Of a stretch of 64,000 bases of DNA, positions 18,019 through 26,625 are shown one piece after another (the first letter of the stretch is position 1; every line of letters starts with the position of its first letter). Location: contig NZ_JAVDPW010000005.1 in the NCBI RefSeq assembly GCF_031453975.1, positions 310,001 through 374,000 of the forward strand, written 5' to 3'. Under the pieces are notes generated by a model. That model was given only the letters and a program-made list of their open reading frames with translations, was not told the origin of the DNA and searched no databases. The translations under genes were made by a program, and so were the position numbers. Source of the stretch: Inquilinus ginsengisoli_A (GTDB taxonomy: Bacteria; Pseudomonadota; Alphaproteobacteria; DSM-16000; Inquilinaceae).

Positions 18019-19154
18019 GGCCGCTCCTCGCCCAGGACCAGGACGGTCTCGATGGCGAGATCCCGGTCGCCCGGCGCCCAGCGGAAGCGGATGAGGTCGG
18101 CCGGCGCGCCCACGGCCAGCACACCGCGCCCGCCGACGAAGCGGCCGGGATTGGCGGTGGCGAGGCGCAGGGCGTCGGCCAGCGAGATCCCGGCCATGCC
18201 GATCGCCAGGGCGACGTCCTGGGCCAGGGGACGGGCCGCGCCGGCCAGGAACGGGGTGCCGGGGACGCCCAGCCGCCCGTCGGCGGTCAGCTCCACCCGG
18301 CCGCCGATCGGCTGGTCGTAGATCCCGGGCGGCAGGCCGCCGGGCGCCGCGGCATCCGACACCAGCACCGCGCGGTCCAGCCCCTTGGCCCGCAGCATGG
18401 CCTTGAACACCTCGGCCGGCAGGTGGTGGCCGTCGGTGATGAAGGATGCGGTCAGCCGGCCTTCGGCCAGCTGGGTCCAGATCGGATTGGGGTGGCGCGG
18501 CAGCACCGCCGCGATGCCGTTGCCGAGATGGGTCGACAGCACGGCCCCGGCCTCCACCACCGCCCGGATCTCGGCGTCGGTCGCCTGGGTGTGGCCGATC
18601 GCGACGTGGACGCCGCGGGCGGTCAGGGCGCGGACATAGGCCGGCGCCCCGGCATGGTGCGGCGACAGCGTCACCAGCCCCACCAGCCCGCCGCAGGCCG
18701 CCTGCCAGCGGTCGAACTCGGCCAGGTTGGGCGGCCGGACCTGGTCGCGCGGATGGGCTCCGCGCGGCCCGTCCTCCGGCGCGATGTGCGGTCCTTCGAC
18801 ATGCACGGAAGGGATGGCATGGGCGACCAGCGGGTCGGCGGCGCGCGCCGCGGCGATGGCCCGCAGCGCCGCCACGATCGACGCCTCCGGCGCGGTGATC
18901 AGGGTCGGCAGGAAGGTGGTGACGCCGCCTGTGCGCAGCACGGCCGCCAGCTGCGCCACCGTGTCGGCCGTCAGCCCGCCGCTGTTCAGGTCGTGCCCGG
19001 CGAAGCCGTTGACTTGCAGGTCGACCAGCCCCGGCGACAGCCAGGCGGTCTCGCCGGCCGGCCCGTCGGCGATCGCCGCGATCCGGCCGGCTTCGACCGT
19101 GACGGCCAAGCTGCGGCCGGTGGCGGGATCGCGCCCGGTGACCGTGGTGGTCAC
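18015..19154 (-). CDS. nagA: N-acetylglucosamine-6-phosphate deacetylase
   Basis: About 379 residues from GTG 19154, coupled to the SIS gene stop. An amidohydrolase that converts GlcNAc-6-P to glucosamine-6-P and acetate. Seen: the N-terminal beta region, SPGLVDLQVNGFAGHDLN, the metal and substrate motif HVEGPHIAP with GAHP, GHTQATDAEI, a variant THLGNGIAAVLPRHPNP (the usual sequence is THLFNAM..), and the catalytic Asp in VLVSDAAAPGG. The variant loop may mean a somewhat different acyl-sugar. nagB lies two genes upstream in the same operon, so the product can feed directly into glycolysis. Confidence 0.9.
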   Translation of the reverse strand: MTTTVTGRDPATGRSLAVTVEAGRIAAIADGPAGETAWLSPGLVDLQVNGFAGHDLNSGGLTADTVAQLAAVLRTGGVTTFLPTLITAPEASIVAALRAIAAARAADPLVAHAIPSVHVEGPHIAPEDGPRGAHPRDQVRPPNLAEFDRWQAACGGLVGLVTLSPHHAGAPAYVRALTARGVHVAIGHTQATDAEIRAVVEAGAVLSTHLGNGIAAVLPRHPNPIWTQLAEGRLTASFITDGHHLPAEVFKAMLRAKGLDRAVLVSDAAAPGGLPPGIYDQPIGGRVELTADGRLGVPGTPFLAGAARPLAQDVALAIGMAGISLADALRLATANPGRFVGGRGVLAVGAPADLIRFRWAPGDRDLAIETVLVLGEERP

Positions 19155-19921
19155 AGCGACCGCACCCGGCCCCTGAACCGGCCGATGAAGCGGGCATTCG
19201 CCGCGTCGCCGCCGGGGGCGTTGCCGCTGCGCCAGACCGGCGGCTCGATGCCCCGCCCGGCCAGCTTGGCGATCGTGCGGATCACCAGGCAGTTCAGGGC
19301 GAAGGCGTTGGCGAAGGTGGAGATCGCGGCCACCGGCTCGCCCATGCCCGGAATCGCCACCACGGCGTCGCCGACCGGCACCTTGGTGTCGATCGCGATG
19401 TCGGCCAGCGCGTGCAGGTTCTGCTTGGTGGGATGGCGGGCCGGATGGTCCGGCGAGGTCTGGTCGGCATGGCTGCGCGAGCTGATGCCGATGACGAAAG
19501 CGCCGCGCCGCTTCGCCTCGATCGCCGCATCGATCAGCGCGGCGTTGATGCCATAGGCGTTGACCAGGATCAGCACATCGCCCGGCCCCAGCTCGCTGTC
19601 GGCGATCACCACCCGGCCATAGCCGGGCGTCCGCTCGATCGCCATCGACCGCAGCGCGCCGTTCGACAGCAGCGTGCCCTCGTCGAGGATGGCGGAGATG
19701 TGCATCAGCCCGCCGGCGCGGAAGAACACCTCCTGCGCCGCCAGGTTGGAATGGCCGCCGGGGCCGAAGACATGGATCAGCCGGTCGGCCGCGATCTGGT
19801 CGGCCAGCCGGTCCGCGGCGCGGTCCAGGCTGTCGCGCTCCGTCTCCAGGATCGACCGCATTAGGTCCTGGGTGCGGTCGAGATAGGCGGCGCACAGGGC
19901 ATCGGCATCGATCTCAGCCAT
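19151..19921 (-). CDS. SIS-domain sugar isomerase-like protein
   Basis: About 256 residues from ATG 19921, overlapping the nagB stop by 8 nt; two upstream in-frame ATGs would overlap more. It has a single SIS domain of the type seen in 'sugar isomerase domain' proteins: IHVFGPGGHSNLAAQEVFFRAGG, DVLILVNAYGINAALIDAA and FVIGISSRSHAD. SIS domains bind phosphosugars. No HTH is present, so it is not an RpiR regulator. Lying between nagB and nagA it is probably a phosphosugar isomerase or a phosphosugar-binding accessory protein. The reaction is not known. Confidence 0.82.
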   Translation of the reverse strand: MAEIDADALCAAYLDRTQDLMRSILETERDSLDRAADRLADQIAADRLIHVFGPGGHSNLAAQEVFFRAGGLMHISAILDEGTLLSNGALRSMAIERTPGYGRVVIADSELGPGDVLILVNAYGINAALIDAAIEAKRRGAFVIGISSRSHADQTSPDHPARHPTKQNLHALADIAIDTKVPVGDAVVAIPGMGEPVAAISTFANAFALNCLVIRTIAKLAGRGIEPPVWRSGNAPGGDAANARFIGRFRGRVRSL

Positions 19922-20678
19922 CGGGATTCGCCTCCGCATCCAGGAACAGTACCACCCGCGGGTGCTGCCGCAGCGCCGTCGCCGGGCAGGCGGCGCCGAT
20001 CGGGTCCTGCAGGGCGCGGCGCACGGCGTCGCGCTTCGCGGCCCCGGGCACGACGCAGACCAGCCGGTCCGCCCGCAGCAGCCGCGGCACGGTCAGGGTG
20101 ATGGCATGGGTCGGCACGTCGTCGAACCCGGCGAAGCAGCCATCGTCCACCTGCTGCTGGCGGCAGGTGGCGTCCAGCTCCACGATCTTCACATCCTCGG
20201 GATCGGCCAAATTGGCCACCGGCGGGTCGTTGAAGGCGAGGTGGCCGTTGACGCCGATGCCGAGGCAGACGATGTCGATCGGCGCTGCGTCCAGCGCCGC
20301 GGCATAGGCCCGGGCGGCGGCCGCCGGATCCCGGCCGGGATTGATGGCATGGACCGCCGCGAACGGCACCCGGTCGAACAGATGGCGGCGCAGCCACAGG
20401 GCGAAGCGCTCCGGCGCGCCCTCGGCCAGGCCGATGTATTCGTCCATGTGGAAGGCGGTGACCCGGCCCCAGTCGATCCCGGGCTCCGCCACCAGCGCCT
20501 CCAGCATCTCGGCCTGGCTCGGCGCCGCGGCGAAGATCATGCGCAGGCCGGCGCCTCCCGCCAGCCGGGCCCGCATCTCCGTCGCCACCAGGGCGGCGGC
20601 GGCGCGCCCCATCTCCGCGCGGCTGGGATGGATGCGGACATCGATCGTGCCGGTCGGTGCGAAAGCGGGGTTGGTCAT
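19914..20678 (-). CDS. nagB: Glucosamine-6-phosphate deaminase
   Basis: 254 residues from ATG 20678, which overlaps the stop of the AGE epimerase gene (ATGA). It converts glucosamine-6-P to fructose-6-P and ammonia. Seen: the AAAPSQAEMLEAL phosphate loop, TAFHMDEYIGL (Asp-Glu of the active site), and GIGVNGHLAFNDPP with the catalytic His. The length fits the short NagB class. Its start and stop overlap both neighbours, so its translation is tightly coupled. Confidence 0.92.
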   Translation of the reverse strand: MTNPAFAPTGTIDVRIHPSRAEMGRAAAALVATEMRARLAGGAGLRMIFAAAPSQAEMLEALVAEPGIDWGRVTAFHMDEYIGLAEGAPERFALWLRRHLFDRVPFAAVHAINPGRDPAAAARAYAAALDAAPIDIVCLGIGVNGHLAFNDPPVANLADPEDVKIVELDATCRQQQVDDGCFAGFDDVPTHAITLTVPRLLRADRLVCVVPGAAKRDAVRRALQDPIGAACPATALRQHPRVVLFLDAEANPDG

Positions 20679-21976
20679 GCAGCACTCCGTCGGCCGGGCA
20701 GGCCGTCGTGATCCGCCAGCCGCTCCACCATCAGCAGCAGGCTTCGGGCGATGTGGAACGGGTCCTTCACCGGCAGGGCGACGGTCTTGGCCAGCGGCGC
20801 CCCGGCGCGGTCGCGGATCTGGATCCATTCGGCGCCGGGCCCCTGGGGGAAGACCCGGTAGGTGTAGGCCGCGACGCGGTCGTGCCAGGCCGCCAGGTCG
20901 GCCCGGCCGGTCTCGAGATGCAGCAACAGCGTGGCGACCATCGCCTCGGCATGCGGCCACCACAGCTTGGTGTCCCAGGTGTCGGCGACAAGGTCCTCAT
21001 AGCGGTCGCCGGTGCGGCGGCCCCGGGGTTCGCCGCCGTCGCGGTCGACATAGCGCAGCAGGCCGCCCTGCGCCTCGTCCCAACCCAGCGCCGCGGATCG
21101 CGCCGCGATGTCGGCCAGCACCGCCGGCTCGAACAGGTGGCTGTCGGCGTCGGCGCCGCTCCGGCGCAGGGTCTCGCCGGCCTGCAGCAGGAACCAGCAG
21201 GCCTCCAGCACATGGCCCGGCGTGCGGTGCCGCGCCAGCAGCGTGTCGCCATCGGCGGGGTCGGCCGCCACCATCTCGGCGATCCGGTCCCCCTCCAGGA
21301 ACACCGCCTCGATCTCGCGGGCGGCACGCAGGACCGTGGCGGCGGACTCCCGCGACCCGGTGGCGGCGTGCACCTCGGCGCCGACCCCGACCAGGATCAT
21401 CGGCAGCGAGAAGCCGCGGAAGCCAGCCCGGATCGGATAGGGCTCGGTCAGCGCGGTGCCAGTGGCGATGCGCCGGGCGGCATCGGCCAGCAGACGGTCC
21501 GCCGCATCGCCCCAGGAGGCGCGCCCGGTCTCCGCCGCCAGCGCGGCGAAGCCCAGGGCCACGAACAGGTCGGCGAAGACGCTGCTGTGCAACCCTTGCC
21601 CGGCGGCGGAGGGCTGCGGCGTGCCGTCCTCCGCGGTCAGATAGGCGGTGGTGCCGTCCGGCAGCAGCGCATGGTCGCGCAGGAAGGCCGCCGTCCGTTC
21701 CGCCCGGTCGAGGCAGGCGGCGCCGTCCACCTCCACCAGCCCCAGCCGGGCGGCGCGGGCCAGCCGCGCCATCAGCCAGACCCAGCGCCCCTGCGACCAG
21801 GTGTACTTGTCGCGGGACAGCAAGCGGTCGCCCTCATTGCTCCAGCAGGTGAAGACGCCGCCGCGCCGGTCGTCCGGGCCATGGGCCAGCCACCAGGCCA
21901 GCACGTCGTCGACCAGGTGCCGGGCGGTCGACCGGCGCAGCGCCGCCGGGTCGGCGATCGATACGAGGTCAGGCAC
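20675..21976 (-). CDS. AGE family epimerase/isomerase
   Basis: 433 residues from ATG 21976. It has the alpha/alpha-barrel of the N-acylglucosamine 2-epimerase family: GGVFTCWSNEGDRL near the N-terminus, YTWSQGRWVWLMARL, TPGHVLEACWFLLQAG and DTKLWWPHAEAMVATLLL, which carry the catalytic His/Glu/Arg region. Family members epimerise N-acetyl-hexosamines (ManNAc/GlcNAc) or free aldoses. With NagA and NagB downstream, ManNAc-to-GlcNAc conversion is attractive, but no sialic-acid lyase or ManNAc kinase is seen in this operon, so the substrate stays open. Confidence 0.88.
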   Translation of the reverse strand: MPDLVSIADPAALRRSTARHLVDDVLAWWLAHGPDDRRGGVFTCWSNEGDRLLSRDKYTWSQGRWVWLMARLARAARLGLVEVDGAACLDRAERTAAFLRDHALLPDGTTAYLTAEDGTPQPSAAGQGLHSSVFADLFVALGFAALAAETGRASWGDAADRLLADAARRIATGTALTEPYPIRAGFRGFSLPMILVGVGAEVHAATGSRESAATVLRAAREIEAVFLEGDRIAEMVAADPADGDTLLARHRTPGHVLEACWFLLQAGETLRRSGADADSHLFEPAVLADIAARSAALGWDEAQGGLLRYVDRDGGEPRGRRTGDRYEDLVADTWDTKLWWPHAEAMVATLLLHLETGRADLAAWHDRVAAYTYRVFPQGPGAEWIQIRDRAGAPLAKTVALPVKDPFHIARSLLLMVERLADHDGLPGRRSAA

Positions 21977-23510
21977 GGCCGGTCCTCGCCATCCGGGTGG
22001 TGGCGCCCACCGCCGCGGTCTCGTCGCTCTCCAGCGCGTCGATCAGGGCGTCGGCCTCGGGGTTCCGCCAGGGTGCGACCAGGCCGACCACGATGAACAC
22101 CGCCAGCGAGCTCAGCACCGGGCCGGCCACGGTGATCGAGGTCGTCCAATCCGGGTTCAGCGCCTTAATCTGGTCGACGAAGACGTATTTCACCAGCACG
22201 AAGACGACCAGGCCGGTGGCCCAGGAGGTCAGCGCCGCGGCCGGGCCGCAGCGGCGGAAGGCCGGCAGCATGCCCAGCAGCATCGGGATGGCGATCGGGC
22301 CGACCAGCGCGCCGAACCACAGGATGATCAGCCCCAGCACGCCGCCGAAGCTGTCGGCGGTCAGCGCGATGCCCATCGACAGCGCGATGAACAGGAAGGT
22401 GCTCAGCCGGCCGATGAACAGCTCGGTCTTCTCCGACATGCGCCGCGCGCCCTTCCACACCACCGGCAGGATGTCGCGGGTGACCACGGCCGACACCGCA
22501 TTGGCGTCCGACGAGGTCATCGCCATGGTGTGCGCGAACATGCCGGCCAGCACCAGCCCGACCAGCCCGGTCGGCAGCAGGGTCTGGGTCAAGAGGGCAT
22601 AGGATTGCTGCGGCTCGGCCAGGTTCGGCAGGATCAGCGGCGCCGCCCACATCGGGAAGAACAGGATCAGCGGCCACACCAGGTACAGCGCCGCGGACAG
22701 CAGCGCCGCCTTGCGCGCGTCCCGCCCGCTCGGCGCGGCGATGAAGCGCTGCGCCAGGTTCCAGGTGCCGCCATTGTAGGACAGGGTGTTGATCAGCAGG
22801 TAGACCAGCACGAACACCACGGTGTACTGGCCGTTGAAGGGCTGCGAATGGCCCGGCGGCAGCTGGCCCCAGATGGTCCAGATCGCCGAGATGCCGCCCA
22901 GCTTGGCCAGCACCGCCACGAACAGCACCGCGCCGGCCAGCAGCTGGATGACGAACTGGCTGAGGTCGGTCAGCGCATCGGCCCACAGCCCGCCGATGGT
23001 GGAATAGATCAGGGTCACGCCGCCGGTCAGCAGCACGCCCCACACCAGGGGCACGTCGGCGAAGACCTTCAGCAGCAGCGCGGTCGCGGTCCATTTGGCG
23101 CCGACATCGAACACCTTCAGGGCGCCGCCGCTCCACGCCAGCACCTGCTGGGTCGGGATGCCGTAGCGGGTGGAGAGGTATTCGAGCGGCGAGATGATCT
23201 CCAGCCGCTGGCGCAGCCGCGACCAGCGCGGCGCGAACAGGAAGGATCCGACCACCATGGCGAAGGCGATGCCGATCGCCCACCAGACATAGAGGGTGAA
23301 GCCCGCGGTGTAGGCGATCGCGGCATAGCCGACGAACACCGCCGCGCTATAGCCCGACATGTGGTGCGACACGCCCGACAGCCACCATGGCATCCGCCCC
23401 CCGGCGGTGAAGAAATCCGCTGCGGTCTTGATCTGGCGCCGGGCCCACACGCCGATGCCGATCATCAGCAGGAAGTAGATCCACAACACCACCCAGTCGA
23501 TCGTCGCCAT
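21969..23510 (-). CDS. Sodium:solute symporter (SSS family)
   Basis: About 513 residues from ATG 23510, preceded by GGGGGAC; an upstream ATG at 23522 is possible. It has about 13 TM helices with SSS features: ADFFTAGGRMPWWLSGVSHHMSGYSAA in the first helices, SPLEYLSTRYG, and AGMFAHTMAMTSSDANAVSAV near the Na2 site region. It is the first gene of the amino-sugar operon, so it probably imports the sugar that the AGE epimerase and Nag enzymes consume. No sugar kinase is present in the operon. Two LacI operators lie in the 177 bp upstream. Confidence 0.92.
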   Translation of the reverse strand: MATIDWVVLWIYFLLMIGIGVWARRQIKTAADFFTAGGRMPWWLSGVSHHMSGYSAAVFVGYAAIAYTAGFTLYVWWAIGIAFAMVVGSFLFAPRWSRLRQRLEIISPLEYLSTRYGIPTQQVLAWSGGALKVFDVGAKWTATALLLKVFADVPLVWGVLLTGGVTLIYSTIGGLWADALTDLSQFVIQLLAGAVLFVAVLAKLGGISAIWTIWGQLPPGHSQPFNGQYTVVFVLVYLLINTLSYNGGTWNLAQRFIAAPSGRDARKAALLSAALYLVWPLILFFPMWAAPLILPNLAEPQQSYALLTQTLLPTGLVGLVLAGMFAHTMAMTSSDANAVSAVVTRDILPVVWKGARRMSEKTELFIGRLSTFLFIALSMGIALTADSFGGVLGLIILWFGALVGPIAIPMLLGMLPAFRRCGPAAALTSWATGLVVFVLVKYVFVDQIKALNPDWTTSITVAGPVLSSLAVFIVVGLVAPWRNPEADALIDALESDETAAVGATTRMARTGRA

Positions 23511-23571
23511 GAAGTCCCCCATCGTCGTGGCCGGCCGGTTGATCGGGCCGTTCTGACGAAAACACTGCCGT

Positions 23572-23605
23572 GCAACCGGTTGCCGGTCAAGCCGCAACCG
23601 GTTGC
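23572..23605. promoter_or_regulatory. Two perfect palindromic LacI-type operators
   Basis: GCAACCGGTTGC occurs exactly at 23572-23583 and again at 23594-23605, 22 bp apart (two helical turns), between the divergent symporter and LacI starts. The flanks are mirror images (CCGTG... on the left copy, ...CACGG on the right), so the pair forms one larger inverted repeat. The CG-centred palindrome is typical of LacI-family operators. Control of both genes by the protein at 23688 is the natural reading. Confidence 0.85.
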
Positions 23606-23687
23606 ACGGAGAATTTCTCTCCGCACGCAACGCTTCGCGGCGCCCCGCAGTCGCGCTAAGAAGGAGGAGTCGAAGCAGTGGACTCAC

Positions 23688-24698
23688 ATGGACCAGCCGT
23701 CGAAGCCGATCCCGACGATCCAGCAGGTGGCCCGGGCCGCCGGCGTGGCGCGATCGACCGTGTCGCGCGCCTTCACCCGGCCCGACATGCTGAACCCGGC
23801 GACGGTGGCCCGGGTGATGGAGGTCGCGGCCGCGCTGGGATACGCCCCGAACCAGGTGGCACGGGCGCTGTCGACCGGACGCTACGGCAACATCGCCCTG
23901 ATCGTGCCCGACGTCGCCAACCCGTTCTTCCCGCCGCTGATCCGTGCCGCCGAGGCCCGCGCCGACGATGCCGGGTTGTGCGTCTTCCTCGGCGACACCG
24001 ACGAGGACCCGGCGCGCGAGGACCGGCTGATCGGCAAGCTCGCCGCCCAGGTCGACGGCTTCGTGCTGGCCTCGTCGCGCCTGGCCGAGGATGCGATCCG
24101 GGCGCATCGCGGGCGCCGCCCGATCGTCTTGGTCAACCGGGACGTCGAGGGGTTGGACCGGGTGCTGATCGACAGCGCCTCCGGCACCGCGGCGGCGGTG
24201 CGGCATCTCCACGATCTCGGCCACCGGCGCATCGCCTATATCGGCGGGCCGCCCTCGTCCTGGTCGAACCAGCAGCGCCGGTCGGCGGTGCTGCGGGCGG
24301 CCGAGGATCTCGGCGTCACGGCGGTCGAGGTCGCGGCCCAGCGCCCGTCCTATGAGGGCGGGGTGGCGGCGGCGCCGGCGGTGCTGTCCGCCCGCACCAC
24401 CGCCGCCATCGCCTTCGACGACCTGGTGGCGCAGGGGCTTCTGGCCGGGCTGGCAGGGCTGCGGATCGAGGTGCCGGCCGCCTTCAGCGTGATCGGCTGC
24501 GACGACGTGCTGGGCGCGCGGACCTACCCGCCTTTGACCACCATCTCGTCGCGCTCGAACGATGCCGGCCGGACGGCGATCGAGATCCTGCTCGACCAGC
24601 TGTCGTCCGGCGTCTCCCGCGGCGCGGCCCATGTGCTGGGCACGGAACTGATCATCCGCGCGACCACGGCCTCGCCTGGCCCGGCCCGACCGATCTAG
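23688..24698 (+). CDS. LacI family transcriptional regulator (amino-sugar operon)
   Basis: 336 residues from ATG 23688; AAGGAGGAG lies about 20 nt upstream. An N-terminal LacI helix-turn-helix (TIQQVARAAGVARSTVSRAF, about residues 10-29) and hinge helix (ALGYAPNQVARALSTGR) are followed by a periplasmic-binding-like sensor domain (ALIVPDVANPFFPPLI, FAFDD-like IAFDDLVAQG). It is divergent from the symporter operon, with two palindromic operators in between. Its stop overlaps the convergent phosphatase gene by 4 nt. The effector is probably an amino sugar or its phosphate (inference from neighbours). Confidence 0.93.
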   Translation: MDQPSKPIPTIQQVARAAGVARSTVSRAFTRPDMLNPATVARVMEVAAALGYAPNQVARALSTGRYGNIALIVPDVANPFFPPLIRAAEARADDAGLCVFLGDTDEDPAREDRLIGKLAAQVDGFVLASSRLAEDAIRAHRGRRPIVLVNRDVEGLDRVLIDSASGTAAAVRHLHDLGHRRIAYIGGPPSSWSNQQRRSAVLRAAEDLGVTAVEVAAQRPSYEGGVAAAPAVLSARTTAAIAFDDLVAQGLLAGLAGLRIEVPAAFSVIGCDDVLGARTYPPLTTISSRSNDAGRTAIEILLDQLSSGVSRGAAHVLGTELIIRATTASPGPARPI

Positions 24699-25501
24699 CC
24701 GGCCAGGGCGGTGGGGTGGTCGGTCGCGCGGTGCAGGTCCTGGGTCATCGTCACCAGCCGGTCGCGCAGCACCGGGGTGGCGGCGAGCAGAAGGTTGCCG
24801 CGGCGCAGCCCGTCATCCGCCAGGAAGTCGTTGGTCCAGCCGCCGGCCTCGCGCACCAGCAGGATGCCGGCCAGGGCGTCCCAGGAATTGATGTGGAGCT
24901 CGGCGTAACCGTCGTTCAGGCCGCAGGCGACCTCCGCGAGGCCGAGCGCGCCGGATCCGTGGCGCCGGAACTCGATGGCGGCGTCGGTCAGCCGCTGCAG
25001 CAGGGTGCAGAAGGCCGAGAGCGGCCGGCGTTCGGACCAGCCCACCTCCACCACCGGCGCCGCGCCGTGCCTCAGCCCGCTGACCTGGATCGGCCGTCCA
25101 TTCAGGGTCGCGCCGCGGCCACGCTGGGCGACGAACAGGCGATCATCGGCCGGGGCGTAGATGATGCCGATCTCGATCTCGCCGCGCCAGAGATAGGCCA
25201 GCGACACGCACCACCGGTTGTTGCCGTGGATGTATCCCGCCGTGCCGTCGATCGGGTCGACCACCCACACCCGGTTGGCGGCCTCGCCGCCATACTCCTC
25301 GCCGATCACGGCGTCGTTGAAGCGCCGAGTGACCTCTTCGCGCACCAGCTGCTCCACCGCGCGGTCGGCCTCGGTGCAGAAGTCGATCGCGCTCTTGGCC
25401 TCGATCGGCGCCAGGGTCCGGCGCATGCCCAGCGCCAGGGCGCCCGCGCGCAGGACCAGGTCGACGCCGAAGGCGCAGCGTGTGTCCAGGCTGTCCATCA
25501 T
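24695..25501 (-). CDS. Inositol monophosphatase family protein
   Basis: 268 residues from ATG 25501 (25498 equally possible). Mg2+-dependent phosphatase of the IMPase/CysQ/FBPase fold. The metal site motifs are complete: GEE (67-69), DPIDGT (82-87) and WDALAGILLVREAGG (about 207-221). It is the last gene of an AfuABC-like transporter operon and overlaps the ATPase stop. Known family substrates include inositol-P, 3'-phosphoadenosine-5'-phosphate, histidinol-P and sugar phosphates. The context suggests it dephosphorylates the imported phosphorylated sugar or polyol. Confidence 0.9.
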   Translation of the reverse strand: MMDSLDTRCAFGVDLVLRAGALALGMRRTLAPIEAKSAIDFCTEADRAVEQLVREEVTRRFNDAVIGEEYGGEAANRVWVVDPIDGTAGYIHGNNRWCVSLAYLWRGEIEIGIIYAPADDRLFVAQRGRGATLNGRPIQVSGLRHGAAPVVEVGWSERRPLSAFCTLLQRLTDAAIEFRRHGSGALGLAEVACGLNDGYAELHINSWDALAGILLVREAGGWTNDFLADDGLRRGNLLLAATPVLRDRLVTMTQDLHRATDHPTALAG

Positions 25502-26625
25502 GCCGCCTCGTCCGCCGGCACCAGGGCGGCCCCGTCGGCCGTGATGGCAACGCCGACCGCGGTGCCGGGGGCCAGGGGGGTGCCGACATCGCCGTCGATG
25601 ACGAAGGCCTCGGTCCCGATCTCCATAAGCTCCACCTGATACTCCATGTGACTGCCGAGATAGGCCGCCTTGCGGATCACGCCGCCGAGCTCGCCCGGCT
25701 GGGGGCCGCCCGCCCGCAGCCGGATCGCCTGGGGCCGCACCGCGATCTCGAAGGCGCCGGCGGGCAGGTCGCGATGCGGCAGCTGCAGCGTGGCCCCGCC
25801 CAGCGCGACCCGGGCCATCGCCCCGTCCTGGCGCTGCACCGTGACCGGCAGCAGGTTGGCATTGCCGATAAAGTCGGCGATGAAGCGGTTGGCCGGCCGC
25901 TCATACAGGTCGCGTGGCGTGCCGTCCTGGACGATCCGGGCCGAATGCATCACCACGATGCGGTCGGACACGGCCAGCGCTTCCTCCTGGTCATGGGTGA
26001 CATAGACCACGGTCAGGCCCAGCGCCTGCTGCAGGCCGCGGATGTCCTCGCGCACCCGGCGCCGCAGCTTGGCGTCGAGGTTCGACAGCGGCTCGTCGAA
26101 CAGCAGCACCTTGGGTTCGAGAACGATGGCGCGGGCCACGGCGACGCGCTGCTGCTGGCCGCCGGACAGCTCGCTCGGCAACCGCCGTTCGAAGCCGGAC
26201 AGGCCGACCGCCGCCAGCTTCTCCGCCGCCATGGCCTCGGCCCGGGCCTGCTTGATGCCGGAGGCGCGGAGGCCGTAGCAGACATTGTCCATCACGCTCA
26301 TATGCGGGAACAGCGCGTAGGACTGGAACACCATGCTGACGTCGCGCTCGGCGGCGGAGCGGTGGGTGACGTCCTCGCCGTCGATCAGGATGCGGCCCTC
26401 GCTGGCCAGCTCCAGCCCGGCGATCAGGCGCAGCGTCGTGGTCTTGCCGCAGCCCGACGGCCCCAGCAGGGTGACCAGGGTGCCGCGTTCGATGGTGAAG
26501 CCGATGCGGTCGACCGCGGCCACCGCACCATAGCGTTTGCTGACGGTGCGGAACTCCACCGCCGGCAGTCCGGGGGCCGGGTCGCCGGCGCGCGCCGGGT
26601 CGTTCAGCTTGGTTTCTCGGGTCAC
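25498..26625 (-). CDS. ABC transporter ATP-binding protein, FbpC/PotA type
   Basis: About 375 residues. GTG 26625 overlaps the permease stop (GTGA), fixing the start. An ATPase domain carries Walker A GPSGCGKTT (about 46-54), Q-loop FQSYALFPH, signature LSGGQQQR, Walker B VLLFDEPLSNLDAKLRRRVR and switch His YVTHDQEEAL; a C-terminal TOBE regulatory domain follows (about 290-375). It is coupled to the fused permease and the phosphatase gene, forming an Fe3+/sugar-phosphate type importer. Confidence 0.94.
   Translation of the reverse strand: MTRETKLNDPARAGDPAPGLPAVEFRTVSKRYGAVAAVDRIGFTIERGTLVTLLGPSGCGKTTTLRLIAGLELASEGRILIDGEDVTHRSAAERDVSMVFQSYALFPHMSVMDNVCYGLRASGIKQARAEAMAAEKLAAVGLSGFERRLPSELSGGQQQRVAVARAIVLEPKVLLFDEPLSNLDAKLRRRVREDIRGLQQALGLTVVYVTHDQEEALAVSDRIVVMHSARIVQDGTPRDLYERPANRFIADFIGNANLLPVTVQRQDGAMARVALGGATLQLPHRDLPAGAFEIAVRPQAIRLRAGGPQPGELGGVIRKAAYLGSHMEYQVELMEIGTEAFVIDGDVGTPLAPGTAVGVAITADGAALVPADEAA

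Noticed and set aside
16738..19197. One 819-codon frame joining nagA region and the ceramidase-like gene
   Set aside because: The part before 18018 is a shadow of nagA in another frame. The ceramidase family starts at the GTG overlapping the nagA stop.
21648..24698. A 1016-codon frame ending in the LacI regulator
   Set aside because: Everything before 23688 is antisense to the symporter and epimerase. Only the last 336 codons form the LacI protein.
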